From CAYNST01 sp964399955 (GTDB taxonomy: Bacteria > Pseudomonadota > Gammaproteobacteria > Pseudomonadales > Cellvibrionaceae): DNA of 14,445 nucleotides. The position numbers and the translations under genes are program-made. This document shows positions 1-5,863 of the stretch, one piece after another; positions within the stretch are counted from its first letter, which is position 1, and each line of letters opens with the position of its first letter. The notes below the pieces were generated by a model. It searched no databases and was not told the DNA's origin. It saw only the letters and a list, made by a program, of their open reading frames with translations. The DNA lies in assembly GCA_964399955.1 (NCBI GenBank), contig CAYNST010000088.1:1-14445 (forward strand). Reading direction: 5' to 3'.

Positions 1-167
1 CCCTGCACCGGCGTCATGGCGGCTAACATCTCGCCTTTACTGCTGGCGCTGAGATCGCCGTAGAACTGCTTGTCGAGGGACATCCGCTGAAGCGCTATCC
101 CATTCTGGCCCTGCGCGTAGGCCTCAAGCGGCTGTAGCTTCACTTCAAACCTTCCTGAAATTTTCAT
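1..167 (-). CDS. DUF3224 family protein, 5' part only
   Basis: The gene starts with ATG at 165-167 behind a purine-rich GGAAAGGA ribosome binding site and runs off the left edge, so only about 55 residues are visible. They begin MKISGRFEVKLQPL and include QRMSLDKQFYGDLSA followed by SSKGEMLAAMTPVQG. This pattern (F-E-V-K-L, then a D-K-F-G-D-L-A-S-K-G-E-M core) is what I recall for the DUF3224 family: small single-domain beta-barrel proteins of about 130 residues with no established function. The match is from memory of the family, not a search. The next gene on the same strand ends 208 bases upstream, so an operon with it is uncertain. Nothing in the visible part suggests a membrane segment or signal peptide. 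Confidence 0.75.
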   Translation of the reverse strand, partial: MKISGRFEVKLQPLEAYAQGQNGIALQRMSLDKQFYGDLSASSKGEMLAAMTPVQ

Positions 168-375
168 ATTTTTCCTTTCCTGAATAGATTGAAGCTGATA
201 CTCAAATCCGCGACCGCATCAGCCCAGCGTGCAAAGCGTCAATAAAAAAACAGGATGCCATTCCATTGTGAGTGCCCAATCCAACCGATACCAGAGAAAT
301 TTTAAGGCATATCCGCCGAGGGCTTTATTGACCTGAAACACCCCGCTGTTGATTTACATGTAAAAATAAGAATTT

Positions 376-723
376 TCAGCGAAGCAGCTCCGTGACATGC
401 CAAAGCTCACCTGACGGCCCCCACAGGTAGATCACCCTACCCCACGATTCATCTTGTATGGGGTTGAACCTGACGTTATGACCCTGGATTTGTGAGATTA
501 CGCTGTAGGCTTCTTCAATGTTGGCAACAATCAATTGCAGCATCAGATTATCGGCAAACTCTTTACTGTAGTGCCTCTGCAAGAAAAACGTCGTGCTTCC
601 CAGTTCAAAGATGCACAAATCGTCCGACGCTTTCGACATCTTGAAACCGAGCGCTTGGTAAAAGCTCTTGGATTCGTCGTAATCCTTGCTGGGTATGAAA
701 GGTCTGATAGCTTTGACTTTCAT
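376..723 (-). CDS. VOC family (glyoxalase/bleomycin-resistance-like) protein
   Basis: This small cytosolic protein of 115 residues starts MKVKAIRPFIPSKDYDES. It shows the single-module VOC fold pattern: an N-terminal strand, 'SKSFYQALGFK' (helix and the F-Y-LGF motif, about residues 17-27), a central 'FELGSTTFFLQ' strand, and a C-terminal 'GRVIYLWGPSGELWHVTE'. The family includes glyoxalases, dioxygenases and antibiotic-binding proteins. The metal ligands are not obvious here, so the substrate cannot be named; a divergent binding protein is likely. An ATG four codons upstream (735) is also possible, but it lacks a ribosome binding site, whereas GGGA precedes the ATG at 723 by about seven bases, and family members typically begin at this point. 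It lies between the DUF3224 gene and a GNAT remnant on the same strand, in an accessory-looking patch. Confidence 0.8.
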   Translation of the reverse strand: MKVKAIRPFIPSKDYDESKSFYQALGFKMSKASDDLCIFELGSTTFFLQRHYSKEFADNLMLQLIVANIEEAYSVISQIQGHNVRFNPIQDESWGRVIYLWGPSGELWHVTELLR

Positions 724-787
724 AGCGAATCCCATTTTTGAAAAAAACTGGTTCCTGCTCCGCTTAAGTGCTGGCCGGCGGCTGCCG

Positions 788-1014
788 TCACTCTCGGTTT
801 ATCGCCGAGTACAGGTGAGCATCCATAAATACGCCCTGCTTGAATATAGCTTTACGGAGGGTGCCTTCCAACTTGTAGCCGGCCTTTTCCAAGACCCTGG
901 ATGACGCGATATTACCGGCGAAAACATGGGCCTGCCTTCTCACATTCAGAGATTTCTGAAGCAGCGGAGCATCATAATTTGTGGTTCTTCGTCAGACATC
1001 GCTTCAAAATTCAC
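788..1014 (-). pseudogene. Frameshifted/deleted GNAT acetyltransferase (RimJ/RimL type) remnant
   Basis: Reading leftwards from about 990 to the TGA at 788-790 gives a stretch containing AHVFAGNIASSRVLEKAGY and then KLEGTLRKAIFKQGVFMDA. This is the classic C-terminal acetyl-CoA-binding and final beta segment of ribosomal-protein-type GNAT acetyltransferases (N-x-A-S-x-x-V-L-E-K-x-G-Y). No start codon lies in that frame. Just upstream a GTG (1012-1014) has a strong GGAGGA site at 1021-1026, but its frame (VNFEAMSDEEPQIMMLRCF) stops after 22 codons at 946-948. An intact enzyme would be about 170-190 residues, so most of the middle is missing and the two pieces are in different frames. The gene is interpreted as internally deleted and frameshifted, and inactive. 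The C-terminal family assignment is secure. The link to the GTG start is inference. Confidence 0.7.
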
Positions 1015-1195
1015 GTCGATTCCTCCAGAGCACCCGGGATTGAATTGATTTCTTGCTGACCGTTCAGCGCGTCTTGTGGTAGCTGAGCAACAAATATGCT
1101 GCAAACCTATGCTGCCGCCCGCCCCGTGTCAAGGCTTGACCGCTCAACCATCTTGGTAGGAATAGCGCCAGGCCGGGGGCGCGAAAATTCACAAG

Positions 1196-1333
1196 ATGCA
1201 ACACTTTGATTCGGCTGTGCATTCGGTTGCTCAGCAGAATTTCTCATAGCCCTTCTGGCATAGCACCCTGGAATTCCACAACCGGGGGAACGAAGCTTCT
1301 AAGCGCCTGGCCAACAAACTCTACAGGCGCTGA
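1196..1333 (+). pseudogene. Possible decayed small ORF with an in-frame amber codon
   Basis: From ATG at 1196 the frame reads MQHFDSAVHSVAQQNFS, meets TAG at 1247-1249, then continues as PFWHSTLEFHNRGNEASKR and LANKLYRR to TGA at 1331-1333. The amino-acid composition after the stop looks protein-like (charged, no low complexity), and the whole frame would give 45 residues apart from the amber. I recognise no family. No clear ribosome binding site precedes the ATG. The final TGA sits inside the perfect palindrome at 1327-1340. It could be a decayed gene fragment, an ORF restarting after the amber, or chance. Coding status is a guess. Confidence 0.2.
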
Positions 1334-1340
1334 TCAGCGC
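1327..1340. repeat. Perfect 14-bp palindrome GCGCTGATCAGCGC
   Basis: The sequence GCGCTGATCAGCGC is identical to its reverse complement over 14 bases and contains a GATC core. It overlaps the stop codon of the small interrupted ORF and lies about 290 bases upstream of the histidine kinase gene. It could be a protein-binding dyad or a recombination scar. There is no loop, so it is unlikely to be a terminator. Confidence 0.4.
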
Positions 1341-1392
1341 AGGGACAGGTTTAATAAATACCTGAACCCTGAGCCAGCTCAGCAAGGGTGTC

Positions 1393-1404
1393 GGGGGGGG
1401 GGGG
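1393..1404 (+). repeat. Homopolymeric G12 tract
   Basis: Twelve consecutive G residues lie about 220 bases upstream of the histidine kinase start. Such tracts are prone to slipped-strand length changes and to sequencing error. It is not inside a recognisable gene, so a phase-variation role is not supported by what is visible. Confidence 0.7.
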
Positions 1405-1620
1405 AGGCATGCCGGACCGTCGCGCACGGGGATGGATTCACAGCGCCCGACCATGCGGTGCTCAACTCCAAAAAAGCCAAAGACCCACAAATAATCAGAA
1501 CAAACTGGATTCGCGGTCGCCCCCCTCAAGCTCACTATTGCCAGGCTGCAACTCCTACACAGTTGGCCTCCGAGATCGGCCTTTGCTGCCTGTGTTAGCA
1601 TGGTATCGTCTTGCCGATGA

Positions 1621-3090
1621 ATGACCGCCATGTTTCGCATCAAACGCTACCAATCCTACAGCCTGCGCACCGCACTGCTGGTTTTCATGCTGACGCCCTT
1701 TCTAATCATCATGGCGTTAAGCAGCGGCTATATCTTGAATACACTGGAAGCTCAAGCCGAAGCCAGCATGCAGGAAGATATAGAGCTGATCGCCCGCGCC
1801 ATTCGCGTGCCTTTGAGTTACGCGTTGGAAAACGACCGCAATGACATGGTGCAGCAAACCCTGTCGTCCGCGTTTGATATTCGCCGGGTGTACGGCATAC
1901 ACGTGTACGACAAGGACGGGCAGAGGGTAGCTACGGGCGGTTCTTCCAAAGCCTTCATGCAAGACAAAACGGCTGCAGCTCAAGTGGCGCTTGCAGGGGA
2001 GCAAGGCGCGTTCGAAGAGTCGGAAGGCGAGCCGGTGTTTTCCTATTTTGTGCCTTTAACGGGCAGCGGCGAGCGCATTACCGGCTTATTGCAGGTTACC
2101 CGCCGCGGCAGTGATTTCACCCGCTACATTGACCACCTGCGTGTTCGCGCCTTGGCGGTGCTGGCGGTAACCGGCGTGCTCTTCCTGCTGGTTATTTATC
2201 TGGGCTACCACTACGCCGTGGGGCGTCACATGCGCAATATGCGCCAGAGCATGGGCCGCGTGGCCGCAGGAGAGGCCCGCCACCGCATCAGCGTCCGCGG
2301 CCCCTGGGAAATCCGCTACCTTGGCAGCGGCATCAACGCCATGCTCGACGATATGGCCGCCTCAGCGCAAGAGATCTCGCTGCGGCGGGAGCAGCAGCAC
2401 CAGCTTGAGCGGCAGCTTCACCAAAGCGAAAAACTGGCGGCCATTGGCCGGCTTGCTGCCGGTGTTGCCCATGAACTGGGCACACCCCTGAGCGTTGCTG
2501 ACGGCAAGGCGCAGCGCGGCCTGCGCAGCGCCGAAGGCAGCAGCCGCGACACTCTGCTGGAGATACGCCAGCAACTGAGGCGCATGACCCAAACCGTGCG
2601 GCAGTTGATGGATTTTTCCCGCACCAATGCTTTGCAAAACCGCAGCATCAAAGTGCTTGAGACGGTACACCTGTGCCTGTCGCAGCTGGAGCCTGAGCGA
2701 CAGACACGGAAAGTTGCCGTGCAGCTTGTGCAAGATCCTGGTGACATCACTCTGCGGGGCGACCCTCTGCGCCTTGAACAGGCCGTGAGCAATCTGATAC
2801 TCAACGCGCTGCAGGCCGCACGCGGTCAGGTTCGTATCTCTTGGCAGCGGGACGCCTGCAAGCACCTGCTGTTGTGCGTGGATGACGATGGTGAGGGAAT
2901 CCCGGCGGACAAGCATGACAAAATATTCGAACCCTTCTTCACCACCAAGGCCGTAGGCGAAGGAACAGGCTTGGGCCTTGCCATCGTGGCATCGGTGGCA
3001 GCCGAGCATTGCGGGCAGGTGAGCCTGCATGAAAGCGACTTAGGCGGCGCTCGCTTCCAGCTACGCCTGCCGATTGACCAATATACCTAG
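1621..3090 (+). CDS. Membrane sensor histidine kinase (NtrB/ZraS-like class)
   Basis: This 489-residue inner-membrane sensor kinase should phosphorylate the response regulator encoded next. A membrane helix at about 17-38 is followed by a periplasmic sensor of about 135 residues (39-174) with a CACHE-like 'YGIHVYDKDGQRVATGG'. A second helix spans 176-197 and HAMP-like sequence runs to about 252. The dimerisation/phosphoacceptor domain carries 'RLAAGVAHELGTPLSV', with H284 as the likely phosphorylated histidine. The ATPase domain has N-box 'NLILNALQAA' (391-400), G1 'DDDGEGIP' (421-428), F-box 'IFEPFFTTK' (435-443) and G2 'GEGTGLGLAIV' (446-456), so all catalytic motifs are intact. A second ATG nine bases in (1630) is an alternative start, and neither has a strong ribosome binding site. 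The stop is 82 bases before the regulator's ATG, consistent with one transcript. The signal sensed is unknown. The arrangement with a sigma-54 activator and a small secreted target protein resembles ZraS-ZraR, but the sensor region is not diagnostic. Confidence 0.95.
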   Translation: MTAMFRIKRYQSYSLRTALLVFMLTPFLIIMALSSGYILNTLEAQAEASMQEDIELIARAIRVPLSYALENDRNDMVQQTLSSAFDIRRVYGIHVYDKDGQRVATGGSSKAFMQDKTAAAQVALAGEQGAFEESEGEPVFSYFVPLTGSGERITGLLQVTRRGSDFTRYIDHLRVRALAVLAVTGVLFLLVIYLGYHYAVGRHMRNMRQSMGRVAAGEARHRISVRGPWEIRYLGSGINAMLDDMAASAQEISLRREQQHQLERQLHQSEKLAAIGRLAAGVAHELGTPLSVADGKAQRGLRSAEGSSRDTLLEIRQQLRRMTQTVRQLMDFSRTNALQNRSIKVLETVHLCLSQLEPERQTRKVAVQLVQDPGDITLRGDPLRLEQAVSNLILNALQAARGQVRISWQRDACKHLLLCVDDDGEGIPADKHDKIFEPFFTTKAVGEGTGLGLAIVASVAAEHCGQVSLHESDLGGARFQLRLPIDQYT

Positions 3091-3172
3091 TCGGCGAAAA
3101 GGCAACACGCTGCCGTCGTGCTTGAGAGAGGCAATATTTGGTATTTACAACTTTGAATTTAGAAATGGGCAG

Positions 3173-4558
3173 ATGCGCGTGAACAAAACGATCAGTGTCG
3201 ACATCCTTGTATTGGAGGACGACGACAGCCTCCGCAGCCTGTTGTTGGAAGAATTGCAGGACGCCGGTCACAGCTGTGCATGCGTTGGCAATATCCAGTC
3301 CGCGCGCAATTATCTACAGTCCAGTTTGCCACAGTTGGTCATCAGTGACTTGCGTCTACCAGACGGCACCGGCATGGAATTTCTGCAGGAAATCAAGCAA
3401 CTGCCCGTCTCACCGGCCTTTGTTTTGATTACCGCATTCGGCACCGTCGACCAGGCCGTAGAGGCGTTGAAGCAGGGGGCGGACGACTTTCTCACCAAGC
3501 CTTTGGATTTGGAACATCTGCGCCTGTGCGTGAGGCGTACCTTGCAGACTCAGCAGTTACGGCAGGAAGTGGCCTCCTACCGCGAATGGATGGGCAAAGG
3601 CGAATTCCACGGCATGATTGGCCGCAGCGCCGGCATGCGCCGCCTCTACGCGCAGATCCGCCAGGTGGCCCACGCCGACGGGCCGGTTTTGATCACCGGT
3701 GAAAGCGGCGTGGGCAAAGAACTGGTGGCCCGGGCGCTGCACGAGGAGAGTGCTCGTGCCGGTAAACCTTTTGTTGCTCTGAATTGCGGCGGCATTCCCG
3801 CCTCGCTGCTTGAAAGCGAACTGTTTGGCCATGTGGCAGGTGCCTTTACCGGCGCCAGCAAAGCCCGCAAGGGGCTGTTTGCCGCTGCCGACGGCGGCAC
3901 CCTGCTGCTTGACGAAATTGGCGAGCTGCCACTGGAGATGCAGTCCACGCTGCTGCGCATACTGCAAGACGGCTGCGTGCGACCGGTGGGCAGCAATCAG
4001 GAGCAATCACTGGATGTGCGTATACTGGCGGCCACCAATCGCGACCTGCAAAAAGAGGTCATCAACGGCGGCTTTCGCGAAGACCTGTATTACCGTCTGG
4101 AAACCTTCACCCTGGAAATACCACCCCTGCGCCAACGCGGTGACGACCTGGAGCTATTGGTCGCACACCTGATAGGCCATTTCAGCAGTAAACTGCGGCG
4201 CAATATTCTAGGCATCAAACCCACAGCCCTGGCTCAGCTCAAAAGCTACAGCTTCCCCGGCAATGTGCGCGAACTGGCAAATATCATCGAGCGCGCCGTC
4301 ACCTTTTGCCCGGCCGAGCAGATAGACGTAGACCATCTGCCGCAGCGAGTGCAAAACGCGCCACCGATGACCAAACCACAAGCTTCCAACACTGCCTGGC
4401 GCCCGCCGCTGGAACCCGGCGAATTACTGCCCCTGGCGGAGGTGGAGCGCCACTACGTGCGCTACGTGCTCGACCAGGTTGAAGGTAACAAGCGTCAGGC
4501 AGCCGAAATCCTGGGCATTGGCAGGCGTACGCTCTACCGCTGGTTAGACAAGGAGTGA
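3173..4558 (+). CDS. NtrC-class sigma-54-dependent response regulator
   Basis: This 461-residue transcription activator is the likely partner of the preceding kinase. The receiver domain (about 9-125) has the acidic pocket E15-D16-D17, phosphoacceptor D59 in 'VISDLRLPDG', T87 and K109. The central AAA+ domain (about 145-385) carries Walker A 'GESGVGKE' (176-183), an intact sigma-54-contacting 'GAFTGA' loop (223-228), Walker B 'LLLDE' (244-248), 'TNRDL' and the 'PLRQRGDDL' arginine region. A Fis-type helix-turn-helix ends the protein ('NKRQAAEILGIGRRTLYRWL', 439-458). The frame is open back to a TTG at 3074 that overlaps the kinase gene. The extra 33 residues do not resemble a receiver, and the ATG at 3173 places the first strand at the usual distance, so 3173 is preferred; a GTG at 3179 is also possible. 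The intact GAFTGA loop means it should act with sigma-54. A matching promoter and paired candidate binding sites lie directly downstream. Confidence 0.95.
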   Translation: MRVNKTISVDILVLEDDDSLRSLLLEELQDAGHSCACVGNIQSARNYLQSSLPQLVISDLRLPDGTGMEFLQEIKQLPVSPAFVLITAFGTVDQAVEALKQGADDFLTKPLDLEHLRLCVRRTLQTQQLRQEVASYREWMGKGEFHGMIGRSAGMRRLYAQIRQVAHADGPVLITGESGVGKELVARALHEESARAGKPFVALNCGGIPASLLESELFGHVAGAFTGASKARKGLFAAADGGTLLLDEIGELPLEMQSTLLRILQDGCVRPVGSNQEQSLDVRILAATNRDLQKEVINGGFREDLYYRLETFTLEIPPLRQRGDDLELLVAHLIGHFSSKLRRNILGIKPTALAQLKSYSFPGNVRELANIIERAVTFCPAEQIDVDHLPQRVQNAPPMTKPQASNTAWRPPLEPGELLPLAEVERHYVRYVLDQVEGNKRQAAEILGIGRRTLYRWLDKE

Positions 4559-4569
4559 CTCCTTTTGAC

Positions 4570-4586
4570 TGTGTCAGACTGGCACA
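4570..4586 (+). promoter_or_regulatory. Candidate upstream activating site 1
   Basis: TGTGTCAGACTGGCACA is an imperfect dyad (TGTGtC, five bases, GgCACA) starting 12 bases after the regulator's stop codon. Its centre is about 152 bases before the predicted sigma-54 start point, a usual distance for an NtrC-class activator site. It shares the pattern TGTGTC-N5-RGCACR with a second copy 44 bp downstream, about four helical turns away, so dimers could bind one face of the DNA. Assignment to the neighbouring regulator is inference. Confidence 0.55.
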
Positions 4587-4613
4587 TGGGCCGGATTGCA
4601 CCGCTCCGGTCGG

Positions 4614-4630
4614 TGTGTCCGCCCAGCACG
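4614..4630 (+). promoter_or_regulatory. Candidate upstream activating site 2
   Basis: TGTGTCCGCCCAGCACG repeats the TGTGTC-N5-RGCACR layout of the site at 4570-4586, though its right arm is a poorer inverted match. Its centre is about 108 bases upstream of the predicted sigma-54 transcription start. Two spaced sites of the same orientation are typical of activators that form higher oligomers. The similarity was found by eye and is limited to about ten fixed positions. Confidence 0.5.
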
Positions 4631-4703
4631 CAGCGCGCTCAATTTACCCGCCAAACCGCCACCTGCAGACATCTGCGGCGATTTATACGCCGTGCAATGC
4701 GGC

Positions 4704-4719
4704 TGGCACTGCGCTTGCA
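4704..4719 (+). promoter_or_regulatory. Sigma-54 (-24/-12) promoter of the DUF4168 gene
   Basis: TGGCACTGCGCTTGCA matches the sigma-54 consensus TGGCACG-N4-TTGCA at all but one of the fixed positions. The invariant GG (4705-4706) and GC (4717-4718) are separated by exactly ten bases. The start point would be near 4730, giving a leader of about 26 bases that includes the AGGAG ribosome binding site at 4743-4747. It sits between an NtrC-class activator gene and the gene it should drive. Confidence 0.85.
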
Positions 4720-4755
4720 TTTGTGGGAGCGACCATTATCACTAGGAGTTTTTCT

Positions 4756-5166
4756 ATGAATATTCGAAAAGTTGTACCCATGTTGATTGCAGCGGCCGGC
4801 CTCACCTTTGGCGCACAAGGCGCACTGGCGCAAGCCGCAGCACCCGAGACCCAGGCGGCTCCTCAAACTCAGCCAGCACCGTCTCAGGCAGCAGCTCAAC
4901 TGGATGATGAAACCCTGGACAAGTTCGTATCGGCCTACACAGAGATTCAGGAAATTCATCAGGAGTACAGCGGGCGTTTGCAGGAAGTAACAGACGCAGA
5001 GAAGGCAACCGGCCTGCAGCAGGAAGCCCAAGAAAAAATGCAACAAGCCGTCACCGAGCAGGGCTTGAGCGTGGAAGAATACGCCGAAGTGGCCAACCAG
5101 GTGAGCGAAGATCCCGAGCTGCGCGCTCGTGTTACCCGCGATATCATGGAAGCGCTGGACAGTTAA
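4756..5166 (+). CDS. Secreted DUF4168 family protein, likely target of the two-component system
   Basis: This is a 136-residue exported protein. Its ATG has an AGGAG site nine bases upstream. The signal peptide is residues 1-25 (NIRKVVPMLIAAAGLTFG then ALA cleavage before Q26). An Ala/Gln/Pro-rich linker runs from 26 to about 46. The rest is a predicted all-helical, Glu/Gln-rich domain ('LDDETLDKFVSAYTEIQEI' to 'RARVTRDIMEALDS') of the kind grouped as DUF4168, including the typical N-terminal 'D-E-x-L-x-K-F-x-x-A-Y' motif and C-terminal 'D-P-E-L-x-x-x-V'. The family's biochemical role is not established. A small soluble periplasmic helical protein driven by sigma-54 recalls ZraP-type stress chaperones, but there is no LTxxQ motif, so shared ancestry is not implied. 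The sigma-54 promoter at 4704-4719 and the terminator at 5176-5215 make it a unit that can be transcribed alone. The frame is open further upstream, but signal peptide and ribosome binding site fix this start. Confidence 0.85.
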   Translation: MNIRKVVPMLIAAAGLTFGAQGALAQAAAPETQAAPQTQPAPSQAAAQLDDETLDKFVSAYTEIQEIHQEYSGRLQEVTDAEKATGLQQEAQEKMQQAVTEQGLSVEEYAEVANQVSEDPELRARVTRDIMEALDS

Positions 5167-5175
5167 TTTTTTTAG

Positions 5176-5215
5176 CCTGGCTCCCGCCTGGGGGCCAGGT
5201 ATTTCTATTTTCTCC
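5176..5215 (+). terminator. Rho-independent terminator after the DUF4168 gene
   Basis: A ten-pair stem (5176-5185 with 5190-5199, one G-U pair in RNA) closes a GCCT tetraloop and is followed by the T-rich run TATTTCTATTTTCT. It begins nine bases after the stop codon and ends the kinase-regulator-DUF4168 unit. Confidence 0.85.
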
Positions 5216-5351
5216 TCTCCATGCAGTACTTCTGCCTGACAGCTTCTAGTTTGTCTGTAGTTGTTGGGATTGGCGAAAGCCAAATGATTTCAGTAAGCTT
5301 TTACCTTGAGCGCCTTGATGCGCGCCTCAAAACTGCAAATTCACGCCACAC

Positions 5352-5379
5352 ATGCCGGCTGCACTCCCGATGCCGGCAT
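5352..5379 (-). terminator. Hairpin downstream of the copper-storage-like gene
   Basis: ATGCCGGC (5352-5359) pairs with GCCGGCAT (5372-5379) across a 12-base loop, giving a perfect eight-pair stem 35 bases beyond the stop codon of the minus-strand DUF326 gene. There is no T-run on the minus strand after it, so it may only stabilise the transcript end or assist Rho-dependent termination. The rest of 5216-5413 shows no gene. Confidence 0.3.
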
Positions 5380-5413
5380 TCGCACTACAACTACAGCTTC
5401 AAACCGCCCACAT

Positions 5414-5743
5414 CTAAGCCGCCATGCGGCGGCAGGCATTGGCGCATTGCTGACAGGCTTCGGCGCATCGCTGGCAGTGATCGGCGTGGTGCTTACCACA
5501 CTCTTCAGCGCAGGCCTCGCAAACCTCGGCGCACAGCGCGCAGAGCTTGGCGGCAAAGTCCGACTGACGGGCCATTTCACGCACAGCTAAGGCACAAATA
5601 TCAGCGCAGCTTCTGTCAAGCTCAATGCAACGCGCCATCATCTTGATTTCATCTTCCTGCAAACAGGCGCTTGCGCAAGTCTCGCAGGCCAGCACACAGG
5701 CCTGGCAGGCTTGGATACAATCTTGGTATTTTTCTGGCATCAT
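5414..5743 (-). CDS. Four-helix-bundle copper-storage-like protein (DUF326/Csp3 type)
   Basis: This cytosolic protein of 109 residues begins MMPEKYQDCIQACQAC. It contains 19 cysteines, most spaced as C-x2-C or C-x3-C along predicted helices (for example ACQACVLACETCASACL, LCALCAEVCEACAEEC, HCQRCAEACQQCANAC). In the Csp proteins this pattern lines the core of a four-helix bundle with cysteines that bind many Cu(I) ions. Length and cysteine count fit the cytosolic Csp3 branch, and no Tat or Sec signal is present, unlike Csp1. An ATG three codons upstream (5752) abuts the GAGG ribosome binding site with no spacing; the ATG at 5743 is nine bases from it and is preferred, with 5740 also possible. 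It lies between a terminator of the opposite-strand operon and a DUF748 gene ending 111 bases upstream. No CueR-type operator was found in that gap. Confidence 0.9.
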   Translation of the reverse strand: MMPEKYQDCIQACQACVLACETCASACLQEDEIKMMARCIELDRSCADICALAVREMARQSDFAAKLCALCAEVCEACAEECGKHHADHCQRCAEACQQCANACRRMAA

Positions 5744-5863
5744 GGTGCACATCCTCTATTAGGGTTGCGTGACTGGTAGCTTACGCCCAGCTCCACCCCC
5801 CAGTTCACACCGGCTCCAACAATTGATTACCGCCAACTTTCCGAACCTACAAATACCTCTTAT

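Larger units (their letters stand above)
1015..1620. other. 606-base stretch without an intact gene
   Basis: No convincing intact coding region is seen on either strand. The stretch holds several separate structures. GTCAAGGCTTGAC at 1128-1140 is a perfect inverted repeat that overlaps a TTGACC -35-like hexamer. TATGCTGC is directly repeated at 1095-1102 and 1108-1115. There is a short ORF interrupted by an amber codon (1196-1333), a perfect 14-bp palindrome (1327-1340) and a run of twelve G (1393-1404). The last 60-80 bases must hold the leader, and possibly the promoter, of the histidine kinase gene, but I see no convincing -35/-10 pair or -24/-12 element there. The open frames in this stretch lack recognisable protein motifs. 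Confidence 0.5.

Noticed and set aside
168..375. Possible integron attC site between the VOC and DUF3224 genes (an ATCCAAC resembling an RYYYAAC box)
   Set aside because: The partner GTTRRRY box is not found at a plausible distance (GTTGATT near 352 fails the pattern) and no inner boxes or extended imperfect palindrome were seen.
1140..1170. Sigma-54-like GG-N10-GC (TGGTAGGAATAGCGC) upstream of the kinase gene
   Set aside because: Only the GG/GC pair matches. The remaining consensus bases do not, and it lies about 450 bases from the kinase start without an open transcript path that can be supported.
4300..4600. Minus-strand frame across the regulator's 3' end and the sigma-54 control region
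   Set aside because: It is antisense to the helix-turn-helix of a clear gene, rich in Arg/Ala/Pro, and without a start site or motif.
5268..5283. Small hairpin TTGGC-GAAA-GCCAA after the main terminator
   Set aside because: The stem is only five pairs, no T-run follows, and it lies well beyond the strong terminator, so a function cannot be supported.
5753..5863. CueR-like operator or sigma-54 promoter upstream of the copper-storage-like gene
   Set aside because: No MerR-family dyad with 19-base spacing is present. The only GG-N10-GC match lies in a G-run and fails the other consensus positions.
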